A DNA stretch of 64,000 nucleotides from Sympetrum striolatum (GCA_947579665.1 OX388344.1:10100346-10164345), one strand, 5' to 3'. Positions 40,001 to 49,689 are shown, numbered from the stretch's first letter. Made by a program: numbers and translations. The notes: generated by a model not told the origin, from the sequence alone.

Positions 40001-43000
40001 GAGGCATAAATGTGAAAAATAATAACAAAACTGGTTTTAAAAAGCTAATTAGAAAAAATAATACTGTAAAAATATTGCTTCATTAACTTGTAAACCATTA
40101 TAGAGAACAAGCTTATAGACAAATGAATGCTGAATTTTCAATTCAGAGTTCCAACATCACATTTTTTATATTCACTCTTTCACAGTTAAAGAATCTTATC
40201 AAGATTTGTATCATTGGTATTTATTACGAATAATTCAATGCTATTGTTTGCTTTAATGCATAATTTTTTCTGAGGAATTTCACTCTTTCTGTAGGAATCA
40301 TTTGTTAATATCTATTAACTTTTCACAAATATAGTTATTGGACTTAATGAAGTCACATACATGCTTCTTAATAACCTCATTAGATTAAATATATACATAT
40401 TTAATCTTCATAGATTTACAGTTCAAGGCCTTGATACTTTTATAAATTAGATGATTCTATGTGTAATTCCCATTCTTGCTCTAATAAGATTTAGTTATCT
40501 TATTCTGACCTGAATTGAATGCCAAAACATACCAAATCCTATTCTGACAAGTGATAACTTTAAAAAAACCCGCTTTCATAAGGAATTATATGTATAATGC
40601 TCTTATAAACAGACTTATGCAACTTGGAAGTCAGAATTATATGGAATTTCTGAACAAAAATATGAATATATTGCAAATAGATATCTTTGTAAAGTGAGTA
40701 ATCATTTATATAATAAAGTTTAATTATTGAATTCAAAATTTATACTTTTTATAATGCATGCATTATTCAGCTCTTGTAATGGGCTGAAACCACAGTCATT
40801 TATATGTGCTAATTAATTTAACTAGCATATACAATTTACATCGTATAGGTACAAAATTAATATTTGTTATCAAACATTTCTGTAAGTAGAGTAAGTTTAC
40901 TCTAAGGTTCAGCTTATGTACTAGTATAACTGGTAATTGAGTCTATTTATGTTTTAAAATTATTAAACTTATAAATAAAGAAATCATATTAGTACCTATG
41001 ATATCTTAATGATATTATTATCTCAATTTTCTTACCAAATAAAGTAATCAGTAGATGACTGAAATAGGTACTTACTCTGAGGTAGCATTGCAAAGTATGG
41101 CAAACAATTGGCTTGTTTTGGTTTATCACTGTCATGGTAGCGAGTGCAAGAAGGCTGACCGCAGGATTAATGTAAGTGTATTCAGCATCCACCATTAAAT
41201 GCAAACCCTTGCTTTTTGCTACTTGTCCTATGAGAGAATAAAATAATAACACTTCTATTCCTGTGTCAGCTTATTTCTTCACAGAAAGTTTCATCAATCC
41301 TCTATTAATGTAAACAATAATCAGTTGTTTCTGGACTATATATTACACTAGCTGCTTATCCAGTGAAACATAGCAAAATTTCTGAAGATGTTTAAAATTC
41401 TTTGAAGTAAAATAGTGAGCTTATCTGCATAGAAATCTTTAAGTTTAATAACAATGCGTGCTCAAGTAGAGATTGAACTATAAATCCAAATTTTCAATGA
41501 AAAAAATAATAGCTAACCTGTAGGTAAAAAAATTAAATAAATAGTCAGCAAAAATTGCTATATGGCTTTCCATGTGATTCAGAACCTAATATAGGTGGAA
41601 TATGTAAGCATCATACATAAAAATCTGGCCACCTTCCTAGGGTCTGAAGCAAACAAAAATATTCTTTATTCTCATATTGTTGTATATCTTGATTTATGTG
41701 AAAGTATTGTTAACCAGCCTTGGTGGCCAAATGGATTCCATCTGTGCTATCGCTCCTACCCCAAGGTTCCAGGTTCAAATCCCAGCTGATTGGAATTTTC
41801 ATATCAAGGAATGGTTGTGTGGGTTTGTTGTTGCTGTTGCCTCGGTGAAGCACCTCCTGACAAGTTCAATGGAGAGCTTACTTCATTAGTTGAGATAGGC
41901 AGTCTTTGCTTAAAATGAATCCATTGGAATAGCTCAATCCAAAATAAACCAAAAACCCATATGAAGGAGAAGTAGGAACAATTTACTGTTTTTCCACATA
42001 AATGAAATAAGCAAAGAGTTATTATTATCCTATTATTCCTTGTCATGGATTTCCACCCAGCAAATCCTTACATAATTGATTTTTTAACAATTTTATGAAT
42101 ATTACGTATGTAGCTACATACCTACATGTACTCTTCTCACACAATTTCAACATAAACTTGGATTAATACTTAAAAGGCTTTTCAAGCTTTTAAACTTTGA
42201 AAATACAGACTAATATGAGACATGGCTCATAAAAAAATTAAGTAAATTCAGTAGAATTTCTCCATAAAAATTTCATCTTAAGACATGTAAAGTAAGGTTC
42301 AGTGAGCTATATTAACTTAAAATGAGTGGCAGAAACATTGAATGAGAGGATTCGGTATTAGGGTTTGTGTATTAATAATAATTATTTGTCTTTATACGTG
42401 GACATATTTTAGTCAAGGATTACAACTCTTGCAATAAACCTTTATGAAAGATATTCAAAGAACCATGCTCAACCATGAAACTATGATTCAAACCTAAGAC
42501 CTCAGATGTTTCTTGAGTAGTATAATAACCCTTACACCATTGAGACAGGCTTGTATGAAGGTATGTGTGTTCATAGGTATGTATTTGTGTACACATATCA
42601 TCATTGATAGCCATTTTAATAATATATAAATATCAAATCAAATAATATAAATTATAAAAATATCCATGATTCCTTCCATCCCCATAAGCTGACAGCACAG
42701 TATGGTCCACTGTTTGATAAGTGTTTCATGAAACCTAACTTTTATAAAGAAGTGTATATTATTAAGCAGATTGCGTTTAGGAACAACTTCGACCTAACAA
42801 TTATAATCAAAATTGTCAGCTGTAAAACAAAGAAAATAGCCCTAAATGACATGTTCCGCATGTTAAAATCTACTGAAGAGAAGTGGTGTTCCCTTACTGA
42901 TCTAGCGCTTACAGAAAAGCCATTTTCAGACTGTTGGCTTTTCCCTCATTACGACAGCCTACTAATAGATAGAATAATTCTGTTTTCACTACTCGACGCT

Positions 43001-46000
43001 TGAAAGATGTTTGTAGGGATTATTCATTTCCAATTAAGCATATTTCTAACCACATTTGAGAAAAAATTGTTAATCATACAAAATTGATAATTTTCAGCAG
43101 ACTGCTTCTTGGTTATAAGATGCGATAGCCAAATCTACTTTCAAATAGTCTGTAGCAGTATCCTTTATCTTTGAATTCAGATACTACTCAGATACAACAT
43201 ATTCATAAAATTTGAGAAATCTGGGAAAAGCGGAGTGCGTACTGAGCTTTTTTGAATAGGGGAATGTGGGGAATGTCGAACCTGTCATAGTCTTATCTGT
43301 CATTATATGACATTCGATCAATACGAAACTTTTGCCATCGTGTTATTTCAGCTTCATCTCATTTTTCCATTAGCAGTCGAACCAATGAGACGGATTTTGT
43401 GCTCTCTGCAATAATCAAGTGATCTTTGAGATTCCAAAAGTGTTTTTGTGTTTTAAAAACTACATTGGTTTTTCAACATTTTTGCGTAAAACCAAGCAGG
43501 TAAATATCTTTAAAATCATTGTGTGTGAATATTATTTACACTCGAAAAAAAAATTTGTGGGGAACATCGAACCATTTAGTTTTTGACATTTGTCAAGTAG
43601 ATAATGTATTTTTATGCTCCTTAATGGTTTTTCATGCGAAATCAAAATAAATTATCGACCAAAAACTAGTTATAGGTAGTTTTTAAAACTATGTTTTGAA
43701 TTTTATTTTTGTAATTTAACGTCAATATGCCGCGTTACGTTGCAAAACATGATCGGTCGGATGATCTCCAAGAATATTTTGCGGCCATAAAGGAGATTAA
43801 AATCGACAAGAAATCGTCACGAACTGAAACTGAACACGAACGAAATTAGTGCTTCAATAACACCAAAGAAGAAGCAGCAAGAGCCACCAACTACTGATGA
43901 AGACGTGGATGATGATTCCTGCACAGGGGCGTAGCTACCGCCGTATCTGCCGTATCAATTATACGGGGCCCCCGGGCCATGGGGGCCCCCAACGTGCGTA
44001 AGCAAAAATTAATAAAAACTTCCCGAAATTTGTCTATAGAGGCAGAAACTTTAGAAAAACTAAAGTCATTATCAGCTATAAATGATTTAATAAATCAGTT
44101 TGCCGAAAAAAAGGCAAGGAGATTGTATAATTAATTTGAATTGTTTGTAAAAATTCTGGAAAAATTGACAGATAGATAATTATGATGAATAAATATTTCT
44201 TTTAATTTTATGAAAACGTTTTTTTTTCTTTTGTGAGAAATCTTTACCCTTCCTAAGGGCCCCCAAACAAATTTTTATACGGGGCCCCGCCAAGGCACGC
44301 CACGCCACTGTTCCTGCATCATTTGCGGCAAAAAATTAGCAAAGAAGCAGAACCGAAACAACACGATTCATTGCAACGAGTGTGATCGAGCTGCTCAGCA
44401 ACGTTGCTCAGTCAGATAGGCGGGTGTTTTAAATATCTCAACGGGGTTGGGTTTAGAGGAGGATTTCTAGAATTCTAGATTTTTGATAGAAATCCCTCCC
44501 TCCTACCCCAACCCAAAGGCAACGTTGCCGTGTGTAAACGGGTAATTTCTTGCAAAATCACGAATAATCTTAATTTTCATCGTAGAACGTCAATCAAAAG
44601 ACGCTTGTATATCTCTGAGGACGAGTGAGACGACGAAGATAATAAATTGTTGCTCATTTGAATTGTTTATAACTTTTTAAATCGTATTCCACGCGGTCAG
44701 TTTTTTTATGGTCCCCCCTGATGGGAAGGCCGGTCGCTCCCGAGCTACGAAGCCGAGCTAAGGGTCCGGATTAGGACGGCGACCCTCGAAATATCTACCT
44801 GAAAAAAGTAAAGGTAAAAACCCCGCATAACTACCATTAACCGTAATTCCTTTAGAGTTCTTGCCTAATCGAAATAAGGAAAAAGGGTCTACAATATTTG
44901 GTTTCCAAAAAAATATGACTTTATTGTCTTACTGTGCTAAAAAAATAAATCAGTGTAGCTTCTATCAACACTTTGTGATGACCCATCTATAGACTAAGCA
45001 TCTGGCAAACCGCAGATAATTTTGAAATACAATAAAACCAAAGGAGGAGTTGATACAGTAGATCAATTCAAACGCTCGATTTACCCGAAGATGGCCATTA
45101 GCTGTCTTCTATTCACTTATAAATGTGGCTAAATTCACATGCGTTGTTCTTTATAAAGATGCCTCAACTAAAAGAAGAATATTTTTTTAATGTGGGCACT
45201 GCCTCTTCAGCTGATCGCCTTCTCTTGAGAGCTACAATTCAATCTCTTCCGAGAGAAGAATCATTTGCATATTGAAGACAAACTGCTAGAAAACGCAAAT
45301 TCTAAAAAAAGAGGACGTTGTGTAGAGTATGGTATGGAAAAAAACATATTTAAAACAATAAAATGCTCCCAGTTTCATATGCAAAATCCAAATAGTGGTT
45401 AAGTACCGCGATTGTGATAAAACTGAGGGCGAGGCATCCAAATGAATGCAAGGAAAGAGACTTTGACGGGTTCATCTGAATATTTTACTACATATGGGAG
45501 AAATATTTGTTGGATAATATGGCCAGGGATGGATCCAGGGGGGTGGTCCTGGGGGTCCGGACCCCCCCCCCCCCGAAATATCAGACTCCCTCAAATCTCA
45601 ATACCGTACAGCACACGGTCCTTTAACCGTAGGAGACGGTCTCCGGATTGCTCCGGATGTCCGTAGACTATTTGTAGACCGTCAGGAGAAGATCCTTAAA
45701 AGGCCCAGATATTCTGGGCCTTTTAAGGATCTTCTACATCTACCTATATAATTACACTGACGACGGAAGATACGTTAACTTTATTTAAGAGTTCGAAAAA
45801 ATTCGAGTTTGTCTAACACAATTCTAACGTCACGTTTTGTGAATGCCGAAATATCTTTTATTTTTAAATTTTTCGATCGGACCCCCCCAAAAATTTTTCA
45901 AGATCCGTCCCTGAATATGACTATTGCTGTGTAATAATAAATGAATGTGAACTGTGAAAGTTTGCGCACAACTTTGTACATAAGTTATTTCCTTGAAGGT

Positions 46001-48793
46001 TTCAAGCGTTTCATATATCCAAGATAATGTAATTTTTAAGATTAAATGGCTATAAAATTCACGGAGAAGGCCGAACAAACCCAAGATAGCAATATGTTGA
46101 GAATTGTTTTGGAATAATTGGGTATCTTGCGTGCTAGTTATTTTGGACTGGTGTTACATTAATGTGCTTAACCCCAAAATAATGCCAATTGAATTCTGTC
46201 AATGGGTTTTAATTTGTAATATTGCTTTTAAATTGTTGCTTGCGATTTACCTTCCATGGATAGGTACTGAGAGTTAGTTAATGTAATGGCAAAGGAAAAG
46301 TACTTGCAGAGGAGGTCTATGTCACAAATACTCTCGACTCAGGGAATCCTAATGAATTATACAAGTACTTGCGCAGTCGTAAAGGCGATCGAAATTATGT
46401 GCACGCGATAAATTCTACAGACGGCTATAACCTAACAGAGTGTTTAGAAGAGTTTAATAAATGGTCCTCACTATTCTTTAGTTAAGGTCGCGGGGAGTAT
46501 CCTTGAGGGGGGTTAACGTTCTCTCAGGGCATAGTTTCCCAAATTATTTAGACATTTCAAATTCAATTATTTTGCAAAATGTTCAAAAACTGAAAAATAA
46601 GAAATCAAAGGGGCCAGACGATATTCCCAGTGATGCGATAAAACTTGGAAATAATGCGATTGTACCTTATCTAAGAACACTCTTCATTGCTACGATAAAC
46701 AATAATTCTTTTCCTTGCGACGAAATTGATCGTCATTCCAATACGTAAAGAAGGGTTTAAATGATCGTTAGATAACTATAGACCGATTAGCCTAACGTTT
46801 GCAAAGTAATGGAGAAAGTTATAGCAGATCATATCCGTTAATTTCGGAAAGAAAACGACTGTTTGAGCGAGAGACAGTACGGATTCAGATCGGTTTTCTC
46901 ATGTGAAACACAGCTCTTGGGACTCGTTCAAGACATTTCAGAAACGATGGATATCAGGGAAGAAATTGATGCGGTGGTTATCGACCTTGGCATTCGATAA
47001 AGTACCCCACGACTTCAAGTTTTTAATTTAATTAGTTAGTTAATTAAATTTTCAGATTATCATTATAGAGCAAAATCATTTACAAATCGAAAATTTGGTT
47101 AAAATGCCTTTAATAGTTTTATCGAAGAAAATGCATCTTCTGGTGTGACACTGACTCTTCTCTACTAATCAACGGTTAACATTGATTTGAATCTGTTGGC
47201 ACTCGATCCACGACGATTCGCGTCGTGTCCATGAAATACGCGTGTAAAGATCATTTAATTCATTTCCTGCCTCTATTGCAAAATTAACATAAGAATTAAA
47301 TACTATGATTAATTAACATTCTGTAAAAATGACGGAATGAAGTTTTAACATAATATATGTATTAATACTTACCGAGAATCCCTAATCTCTTTGCTCCTTT
47401 GTAGAATAATTCAGTTATTTCTCGGCTAACACCAGGGAACGCTCCCCGGGAATCAGCGCTTGAGGTCGGTGTTGCCATTACCTCGGCAACCAATTCCACC
47501 ATTTTTATCTTATTGGAAGTAGTTGCTTCTTCATACTCCTTCGCCACATATCTCTGTTGGTAAGAATTGCAATCGTTGAATAAAAATCTCTTTCTTACAA
47601 AATCACTAATATTTGATATTATAAAGTGTGGGATAAAGAATTCCATTGCTTTGAAGATTACCTAAAGTGCTGTAAAGTATTGTGTAATGAATTTAGTGCC
47701 TCTAAACTTGAGAAGTCGTGTGAGGAACGTGTTGAAAATGACAGATTATGTGGAAAACACGAAATTATATTTTCTTTAATGATTACAAATGATCGAAACG
47801 TAATTATTTATTTAGTATTGTCTCTTAATTTAGTATCTGAAAGACCCTTAATTTTTCAAAAGGCCCATCTTACTATTTGTTGCTTCAACTTATTCCGTAA
47901 ATTTAGCGGATTGTATAAAATTTGTGAATCTGCTAACCATTAATCACATGAAAAAGTTATTCAAATTTCAGTTTGGCCTCAATTTTCTTCGAAATTTTAA
48001 AATCCTTTTATAAACAATTATTTATTTACTCGGCATAAGTAATTAAGATGTAATTAATATGGGAGATATAGAATAAAAGTACGTTTTCACAATATCTTAC
48101 CAAAATATCGGCCGAAAGAAGTGCAGTAGCCTTGACTTGCAAGCAAGGGTTGCTCCTTCCAAACTTCCACGTCAGATCAGCAAGTTGGAGCAACTCCTGC
48201 AGGTTCTTCTCATAGCAGTCCTCCCTAAAAATTAGCGATAATATTTACTTTAAAGCGTACTTGACAGAAATTTCTCTTCCTATGAACGCGTCTTTAAACT
48301 AATATTAAATGGAACAATATTTTGCTTTAGCATTATTTCGGTACTTGATAATGAAAAGTTTTGATGAGATTTAATCTTCAACGGCATTTTGAGAGCTGCT
48401 TTACAGAAGTAGTTAATCAAGGAAAAACCTCCTGTACAGTACTCGGTATTTGTATTGACTCAGGTGGAAATAATAATTAATCGCTGTTGTTCAAAATGGA
48501 CTTCCAGATTGTCTTGAAATTTGCTGTAGTTTATACAGGATTAATGTTAATTACGATTGAACTTGGGTTGATGATGATGCAAGAAATAAGATTGATTGGT
48601 GTCTCACATTATTCCTTGGCCAACATCTCCTTCAAGAGTTGGAGCCACCATCAGATGCAGGCCAAGTGCCTTTAGAGAGTCCGCCACTTCCCTCAGCCCT
48701 TCGTCTTCTTCTCCCTTCGCCACAAACTGTGCATAAATCGTAGGATGCAGTATCCACCCAAGAACTCTCTCTCCTACCAATTCATGCCCGAAC
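24927..48793 (-). CDS. PRODH2: Hydroxyproline dehydrogenase-like gene, seven exons, 5' end missing
   Basis: Seven exons read on the minus strand join without a stop into about 392 residues of a proline/hydroxyproline dehydrogenase, a mitochondrial FAD enzyme that oxidises (hydroxy)proline to its pyrroline product in amino-acid catabolism. Landmarks in order: IYAQFVAKGEEDEGLREV; LQVKATALLSADIL; LMVDAEYTYINPAVSLL; CHTLQCYLRNAVDNLKKEL; GAKIVRGAYLEQER; FIVVATHNEGG; YGMAEQISMPLGAKEGYSVY; LPYLARRAAENRSVLRGARK. The AEYT text, the YKS after GYSVY and the C-terminal ENRSVL-GAR-EQELL pattern favour PRODH2 over PRODH. The Arg-Arg pair of the substrate site is present. All six introns are GT-AG, of 383, 547, 6145, 3328, 4608 and 7676 bp, and phases match at every junction. 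About 70-100 N-terminal residues, including any mitochondrial signal, were not found upstream and may lie beyond 48793 or outside the window. The gene appears intact; the introns are filled with transposons. Confidence 0.93.
25890..26340. repeat. Array-repeat fragments in PRODH2 last intron
   Basis: A plus-oriented unit 4-like motif (tcctgggttcgacacca) lies at 25913. Minus-oriented unit 2 and unit 1 motifs follow near 26030 and 26190, ending in the unit 1 head and an 'aatgaatgaatg' linker at 26305. Mixed orientation shows two truncated copies back to back. Confidence 0.7.
26368..26518. repeat. Inverted repeat with about 65-bp arms
   Basis: The left arm starts GAATAAACGAAAACACTTTT at 26368. 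Its inverted copy ends at 26518, and the arms match almost throughout around a short spacer near 26440. It is inserted beside array-linker text (ccggagaaacatctattgtc). It could be a tiny terminal-repeat element or a fold-back duplication. Confidence 0.85.
27225..30240. repeat. Block of array-repeat copies in mixed orientation
   Basis: Plus-oriented motifs occur near 27241, 27393, 29250, 29543, 29705, 29888 and 30043. Minus-oriented motifs occur near 27975, 28137, 28840 and 29022. Copies end in the hairpin/'ttttactcg' terminus near 27640 (minus) and 29410 (plus). Linker palindromes with CTTCTCCGGAT or its complement recur at 27599, 29069-29102 and 30325. Unit order within each copy follows that of the intact elements at 59009-61226, but several copies lack units. 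The solo LTR at 28201 splits one minus-oriented copy. The whole block lies in the 7.7-kb last intron of PRODH2. Confidence 0.75.
28201..28727 (+). mobile_element. Solo LTR with 5-bp target duplication
   Basis: A 527-bp insertion interrupts an array unit between duplicated TCTAT at 28196-28200 and 28728-28732. Comparing with intact units (…tctatcgacgtgccg) shows the empty site would read tctattcacatgccg. Inside are a TATA box (TATATAA, 28477-28483) and AATAAA at 28685-28690, so transcription reads plus. The word ATCTGACCTTAGCTTGCTAC repeats in tandem from 28518 and 28566 (period 48), and GGGGTAGCGTCC also occurs twice. Composition is GC-richer than the surroundings. It starts TG but appears to end TT rather than CA. 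No internal region is present, as expected after LTR-LTR recombination. Superfamily unknown. Confidence 0.85.
30241..32775. other. PRODH2 intron, mostly unique AT-rich DNA
   Basis: Apart from the linker fragment near 30310-30380 and the hairpin at 30935-31009, I see no element in this part of the last intron. Confidence 0.45.
30935..31009. repeat. Perfect 24-bp inverted repeat with nested copy
   Basis: Arm 30935-30958 (begins GATAGGAAACATAACAGC) is the exact reverse complement of 30986-31009. The 27-base spacer contains a third copy of CTGATAGGAAACATAAC at 30969-30985 that also pairs with the right arm. The arrangement looks like a replication template-switch product. Confidence 0.9.
32776..32966 (-). 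CDS. PRODH2: PRODH2 exon, ATHNE segment
   Basis: The exon runs from acceptor TTTCCAG to donor GTAAGA; 191 bases with one leading base completing an Arg codon, 63 full codons and one trailing base. It encodes FIVVATHNEGG and YGMAEQISMPLG, matching the conserved 'MVASHNE' and 'GMCDHVSLALG' blocks of the family barrel. It overlaps two non-coding frames that are shadows. Confidence 0.93.
33570..34690 (+). repeat. Full-length array-repeat element in PRODH2 intron
   Basis: All six units are present, with B-box-like motifs at 33718 (GGTTCGATTCC), 33895, 34054, 34220, 34379 (GGTTCGAATCC) and 34527. Spacings are 177, 159, 166, 159 and 148. A linker containing CTTCTCCGGAT precedes it at 33552. The 3' end has the hairpin-like 'gatctgcttgctgtatgcaagc' region and 'attttactcg' at about 34665-34675. 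The third spacing is shorter than in other copies, pointing to a small deletion. A hAT MITE follows 27 bases later. Confidence 0.85.
34702..34954. mobile_element. Short hAT MITE (253 bp)
   Basis: Termini CAGGGACGGATCCAG and CTAGATCCGTCCCTG are inverted repeats. Flanks ATATTTTA and ATAATTTC agree at 6 of 8 positions, a worn 8-bp duplication. Next to the termini are long G and C runs (ggggggtggtcctggggg). A second, longer copy lies at 45524-45913; both share 'attcgagtttgtctaacaca' inside. No coding sequence. Confidence 0.85.
34990..35235 (-). other. GC-richer segment with an open minus-strand frame
   Basis: The minus strand is open for about 62 codons in one frame (including RQIAIGYGIRVLGYTYVGDV) and for about 40 codons in another (ETYSDPTLSPIITKSGQTKS), the latter ending at a GTAAGA that looks like a splice donor. 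GC content exceeds the flanks. I do not recognise either peptide. It may be part of an unidentified transposon rather than a PRODH2 exon, because all PRODH2 junctions are already accounted for. Confidence 0.3.
35432..36478 (+). pseudogene. Unassigned transposon-type coding remnant
   Basis: The frame from about 36083 to 36478 is open for some 130 codons with no clear start. It contains HPCYYLPPTLHKYLL, ILLLGELSEEAMRSRNKDI and a terminal acidic tail. I know similar 'MPxxVHKxLLHG...LPIGxLSEEAxExxNK' text as a dispersed arthropod repeat-encoded protein end, but I cannot name the superfamily. A separate 82-codon frame at 35432-35677 (basic and polar, with a KGGRGKS stretch) may belong to the same relic or be chance. 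It lies on the strand opposite to PRODH2, within its intron. Confidence 0.4.
36500..37574. other. PRODH2 intron without a named element
   Basis: A GC-richer stretch at 36760-37000 (cgcgcggcat..., and a tgacgtca word repeated) may be the end of an unidentified DNA transposon. A minus-strand 'ccttggtggccatgtgggtttg' near 37345 resembles the 5' head of the SINE at 41724. Confidence 0.3.
37575..37747 (-). CDS. PRODH2: PRODH2 exon, RGAYL segment
   Basis: Acceptor TTGACAG and donor GTAATA bound 173 bases: 57 codons plus two bases. It encodes NAVDNLKKELEITNALRS followed by YGAKIVRGAYLEQERKI, the strongly conserved 'KLVRGAYLxxER' block near the FAD/substrate site. The +4 T of the donor is weaker than at the other introns. 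Confidence 0.94.
37748..41075. other. PRODH2 intron, AT-rich, no element recognised
   Basis: Over 3.3 kb I find only a weak CTGAAGATGACGG...CAAAACC word near 38245 that echoes Penelope-type tails. No coding frame or array motif. Confidence 0.4.
41076..41227 (-). CDS. PRODH2: PRODH2 exon, DAEYT segment
   Basis: Acceptor TCTCATAG and donor GTAAGT bound 152 bases: two leading bases complete a Gly codon, then 50 codons. It encodes KGLHLMVDAEYTYINPAVSL and CHTLQCYLR. The AEYT and NPA-SLL words match human PRODH2 better than PRODH, which has AEQSY there. Confidence 0.94.
41720..41890 (+). repeat. tRNA-derived SINE
   Basis: A perfect A box TGGCCAAATGG at 41724-41734 is followed 37 nt later by a B box GGTTCAAATCC at 41772-41782 (one base off consensus). 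Downstream text (tggttgtgtgggtttgttgt) is a non-tRNA body. The 3' end and target duplication were not resolved. It is antisense to PRODH2. Confidence 0.7.
42728..43003 (+). pseudogene. Possible Penelope-like element fragment
   Basis: The 92-codon frame includes EVYIIKQIAFRNNFDLTIII and then EKWCSLT. This pattern resembles the linker between RT and GIY-YIG endonuclease in Penelope-like proteins, where 'IKxIAxxNGYxPxII' precedes a 'xxxTYxGKIS' block. The follow-on 'RTNN' box may be in another frame near 42960. No RT or endonuclease catalytic residues are seen, so the call is weak. Confidence 0.35.
43729..44419 (+). pseudogene. Pogo/tigger-like transposase relic, split by a hAT MITE
   Basis: A start MPRYVAKHDRSDDLQEYFAA resembles the first residues of pogo/tigger transposases ('MPRxYxRKTxR...'). 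After a stop, another frame reads PKKKQQEPPTTDEDVDDDSC and continues, once the MITE at 43924-44310 is skipped, with CIICGKKLAKKQ and IHCNECDRAAQQRC, a small Cys/His finger like those at pogo C-termini. The DDE core between them is missing, so this is an internally deleted copy. Assignment rests on short motifs. Confidence 0.4.
43924..44310. mobile_element. hAT MITE (387 bp) with perfect 8-bp TSD
   Basis: Termini CAGGGGCGTAGC and GCCACGCCACTG (reverse complement CAGTGGCGTGGC) are imperfect inverted repeats. The flank TTCCTGCA is duplicated exactly at 43916-43923 and 44311-44318. GC-rich subterminal blocks (ggggccccc) flank an AT-rich core. Removing it restores the reading of the surrounding zinc-finger relic. 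No coding sequence. Confidence 0.93.
44863..45440 (+). pseudogene. piggyBac transposase C-terminal remnant
   Basis: Readable pieces in order: FLPNRNKEKGSTIFGFQKNM (44863-44925), KPQIILKYNKTKGGVDTVDQ (45009-45068), which holds the family hallmark with its catalytic Asp, and RGRCVEYGMEKNIFKTIKC (45313-45370), the start of the C-terminal Cys-rich domain. Stops and frameshifts separate them. The N-terminal two thirds and the TTAA-flanked termini were not found. The family moves DNA by cut-and-paste into TTAA sites; this copy is dead. Confidence 0.85.
45524..45913. mobile_element. hAT MITE (390 bp), second family copy
   Basis: Termini CAGGGATGGATCCAG and CAAGATCCGTCCCTG match the element at 34702. 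The duplication AATATGGC / AATATGAC at 45516-45523 and 45914-45921 agrees at 7 of 8 positions. The core is longer because of extra sequence including the palindrome at 45688. Confidence 0.9.
45688..45734. repeat. Perfect inverted repeat, 22-bp arms, 3-nt loop
   Basis: Arms 45688-45709 and 45713-45734 are exact reverse complements around TAT; the stem includes AAAAGGCCCAGA. It lies inside the longer hAT MITE and is absent from the shorter copy. Confidence 0.95.
46332..47005 (+). pseudogene. Decayed jockey/CR1-like reverse transcriptase fragment
   Basis: Pieces in order: LYKYLRSRKGDRNYVHAINS and FNKWSSLFFS (linker), NKKSKGPDDIPSDAIKL (46592-46650), an 'NYRPISLT'-like box near 46775, KVMEKVIADHIR near 46810, RQYGFRSVFSCETQL (46874-46920), then a broken 'AFDKVPHD' near 46990. 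The homology stops there; the catalytic ADD box is absent. It is more degraded than the CR1-like copy at 12738 and sits antisense to PRODH2 in its 6.1-kb intron. Confidence 0.8.
47373..47553 (-). CDS. PRODH2: PRODH2 exon, variable helical segment
   Basis: Acceptor CCAACAG and donor GTAAGT bound 181 bases: 60 codons and one base. It encodes RYVAKEYEEATTSNKIKMVE and, later, ITELFYKGAKRLGIL. Similarity to relatives is low, as expected for the insertion between the 'LQVKATAL' and 'VDAEYT' blocks, but frame and phase fit both neighbours. Confidence 0.85.
48101..48224 (-). CDS. PRODH2: PRODH2 exon, KATAL segment
   Basis: Acceptor ATTTTTAG and donor GTAAGA bound 124 bases: one base completes a Met codon, then 41 codons. 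It encodes YEKNLQELLQLADLTWKFG and LQVKATALLSADIL; the second block matches the family 'QLKVTAL' beta strand. Confidence 0.9.
48608..48793 (-). CDS. PRODH2: PRODH2 exon, most upstream found
   Basis: Acceptor TAGCTTTTCAG and donor GTGAGA bound 186 bases: one leading base, 61 codons, two trailing bases. It encodes FGHELVGERVLGWILHPTIY and AQFVAKGEEDEGLREVADSL, matching the family block 'SVYGQFVAGE'. Because it starts with the third base of a codon, at least one further upstream exon must exist. I searched the minus strand beyond it by eye without success. Confidence 0.9.
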
Positions 48794-48987
48794 CTGAAAA
48801 GCTAATATCAGATTTATTCAGACATATTGTTATTGTAAGTGATGATAAGTTGTACTGTTATATTCCATCAATCTATATTTATGAATGTGACTATATGGAT
48901 ATTCTACCATGTACTGTATTATTTTAGTTAATTGGCAGTTCTCATATATATTATGTATGATAGTTCTTATTCATGATATATGATTTT

Positions 48988-49670
48988 ATTTTTACTTTCT
49001 CCCTATACGTAGTATAGAGAAAGTATTGCATTCGCAAAAAAATCAACCTCCAGATTTTGACGGAAATAGATGTTTTGGGGCCCATAGAGCTCGTTTTCGC
49101 TATTTTCCCGAACATGTCTGTGTAACTGTCTGTGGTAAAAAAGTTTGTGTGCGCTCTATCTTTAAAAGTAATTATCCGATCATTTCCAAACTTCATATTT
49201 AGTATTTTCCTAACAATGCCAAAAGTTGATTTGTTTTTGATGAATATCGCTTAACCGGAAGTTCCGGTTAAACCGGAACAAAGCTTTGTTTCTTTAATAT
49301 CTCCGTCAGAATGACATGTAGGTATATACAATTACACACAAATGTTATAGATAATGTTAATTACTACAACGTTTGTATGAAAAATTTTTTCGTAACACTG
49401 ATTGTTTAGGAGTTATTCTTGAATAATGGTTAAACGGAAGTCGTTGTTTATCCAGAAATGGAGGTTTTTCGTACATATCTATGTCAAAATGCAATGTAGG
49501 TATATACAATTATTTACCAAAGTTATAGATAATGTATTTTACTTCAACTTTTGTATGAAACGTTGTCCTGTAACACTCATTGTTTTGGAATTATTTATAT
49601 ATTACCGGCATAGGCTTCTGTTTTCAATAAATATGGAGAAAGTCATGTGTTGGCCACATCAGATTTTTTG
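48988..49670 (+). mobile_element. CTTTCTCC-family repeat, diverged shorter copy
   Basis: It starts tttttACTTTCTCC with the palindromic block and ends GGAGAAAGTCATGTG...CACATCAGAT plus a T run. The TG microsatellite is replaced by 'gtctgtgtaactgtctgtgg' and one internal unit is missing, so it is about 680 instead of 1,020 bp. CCGGAAGTTCCGGTTAAACC shows local rearrangement. Confidence 0.8.
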
Positions 49671-49689
49671 TACCTGTAATGTATGTATT

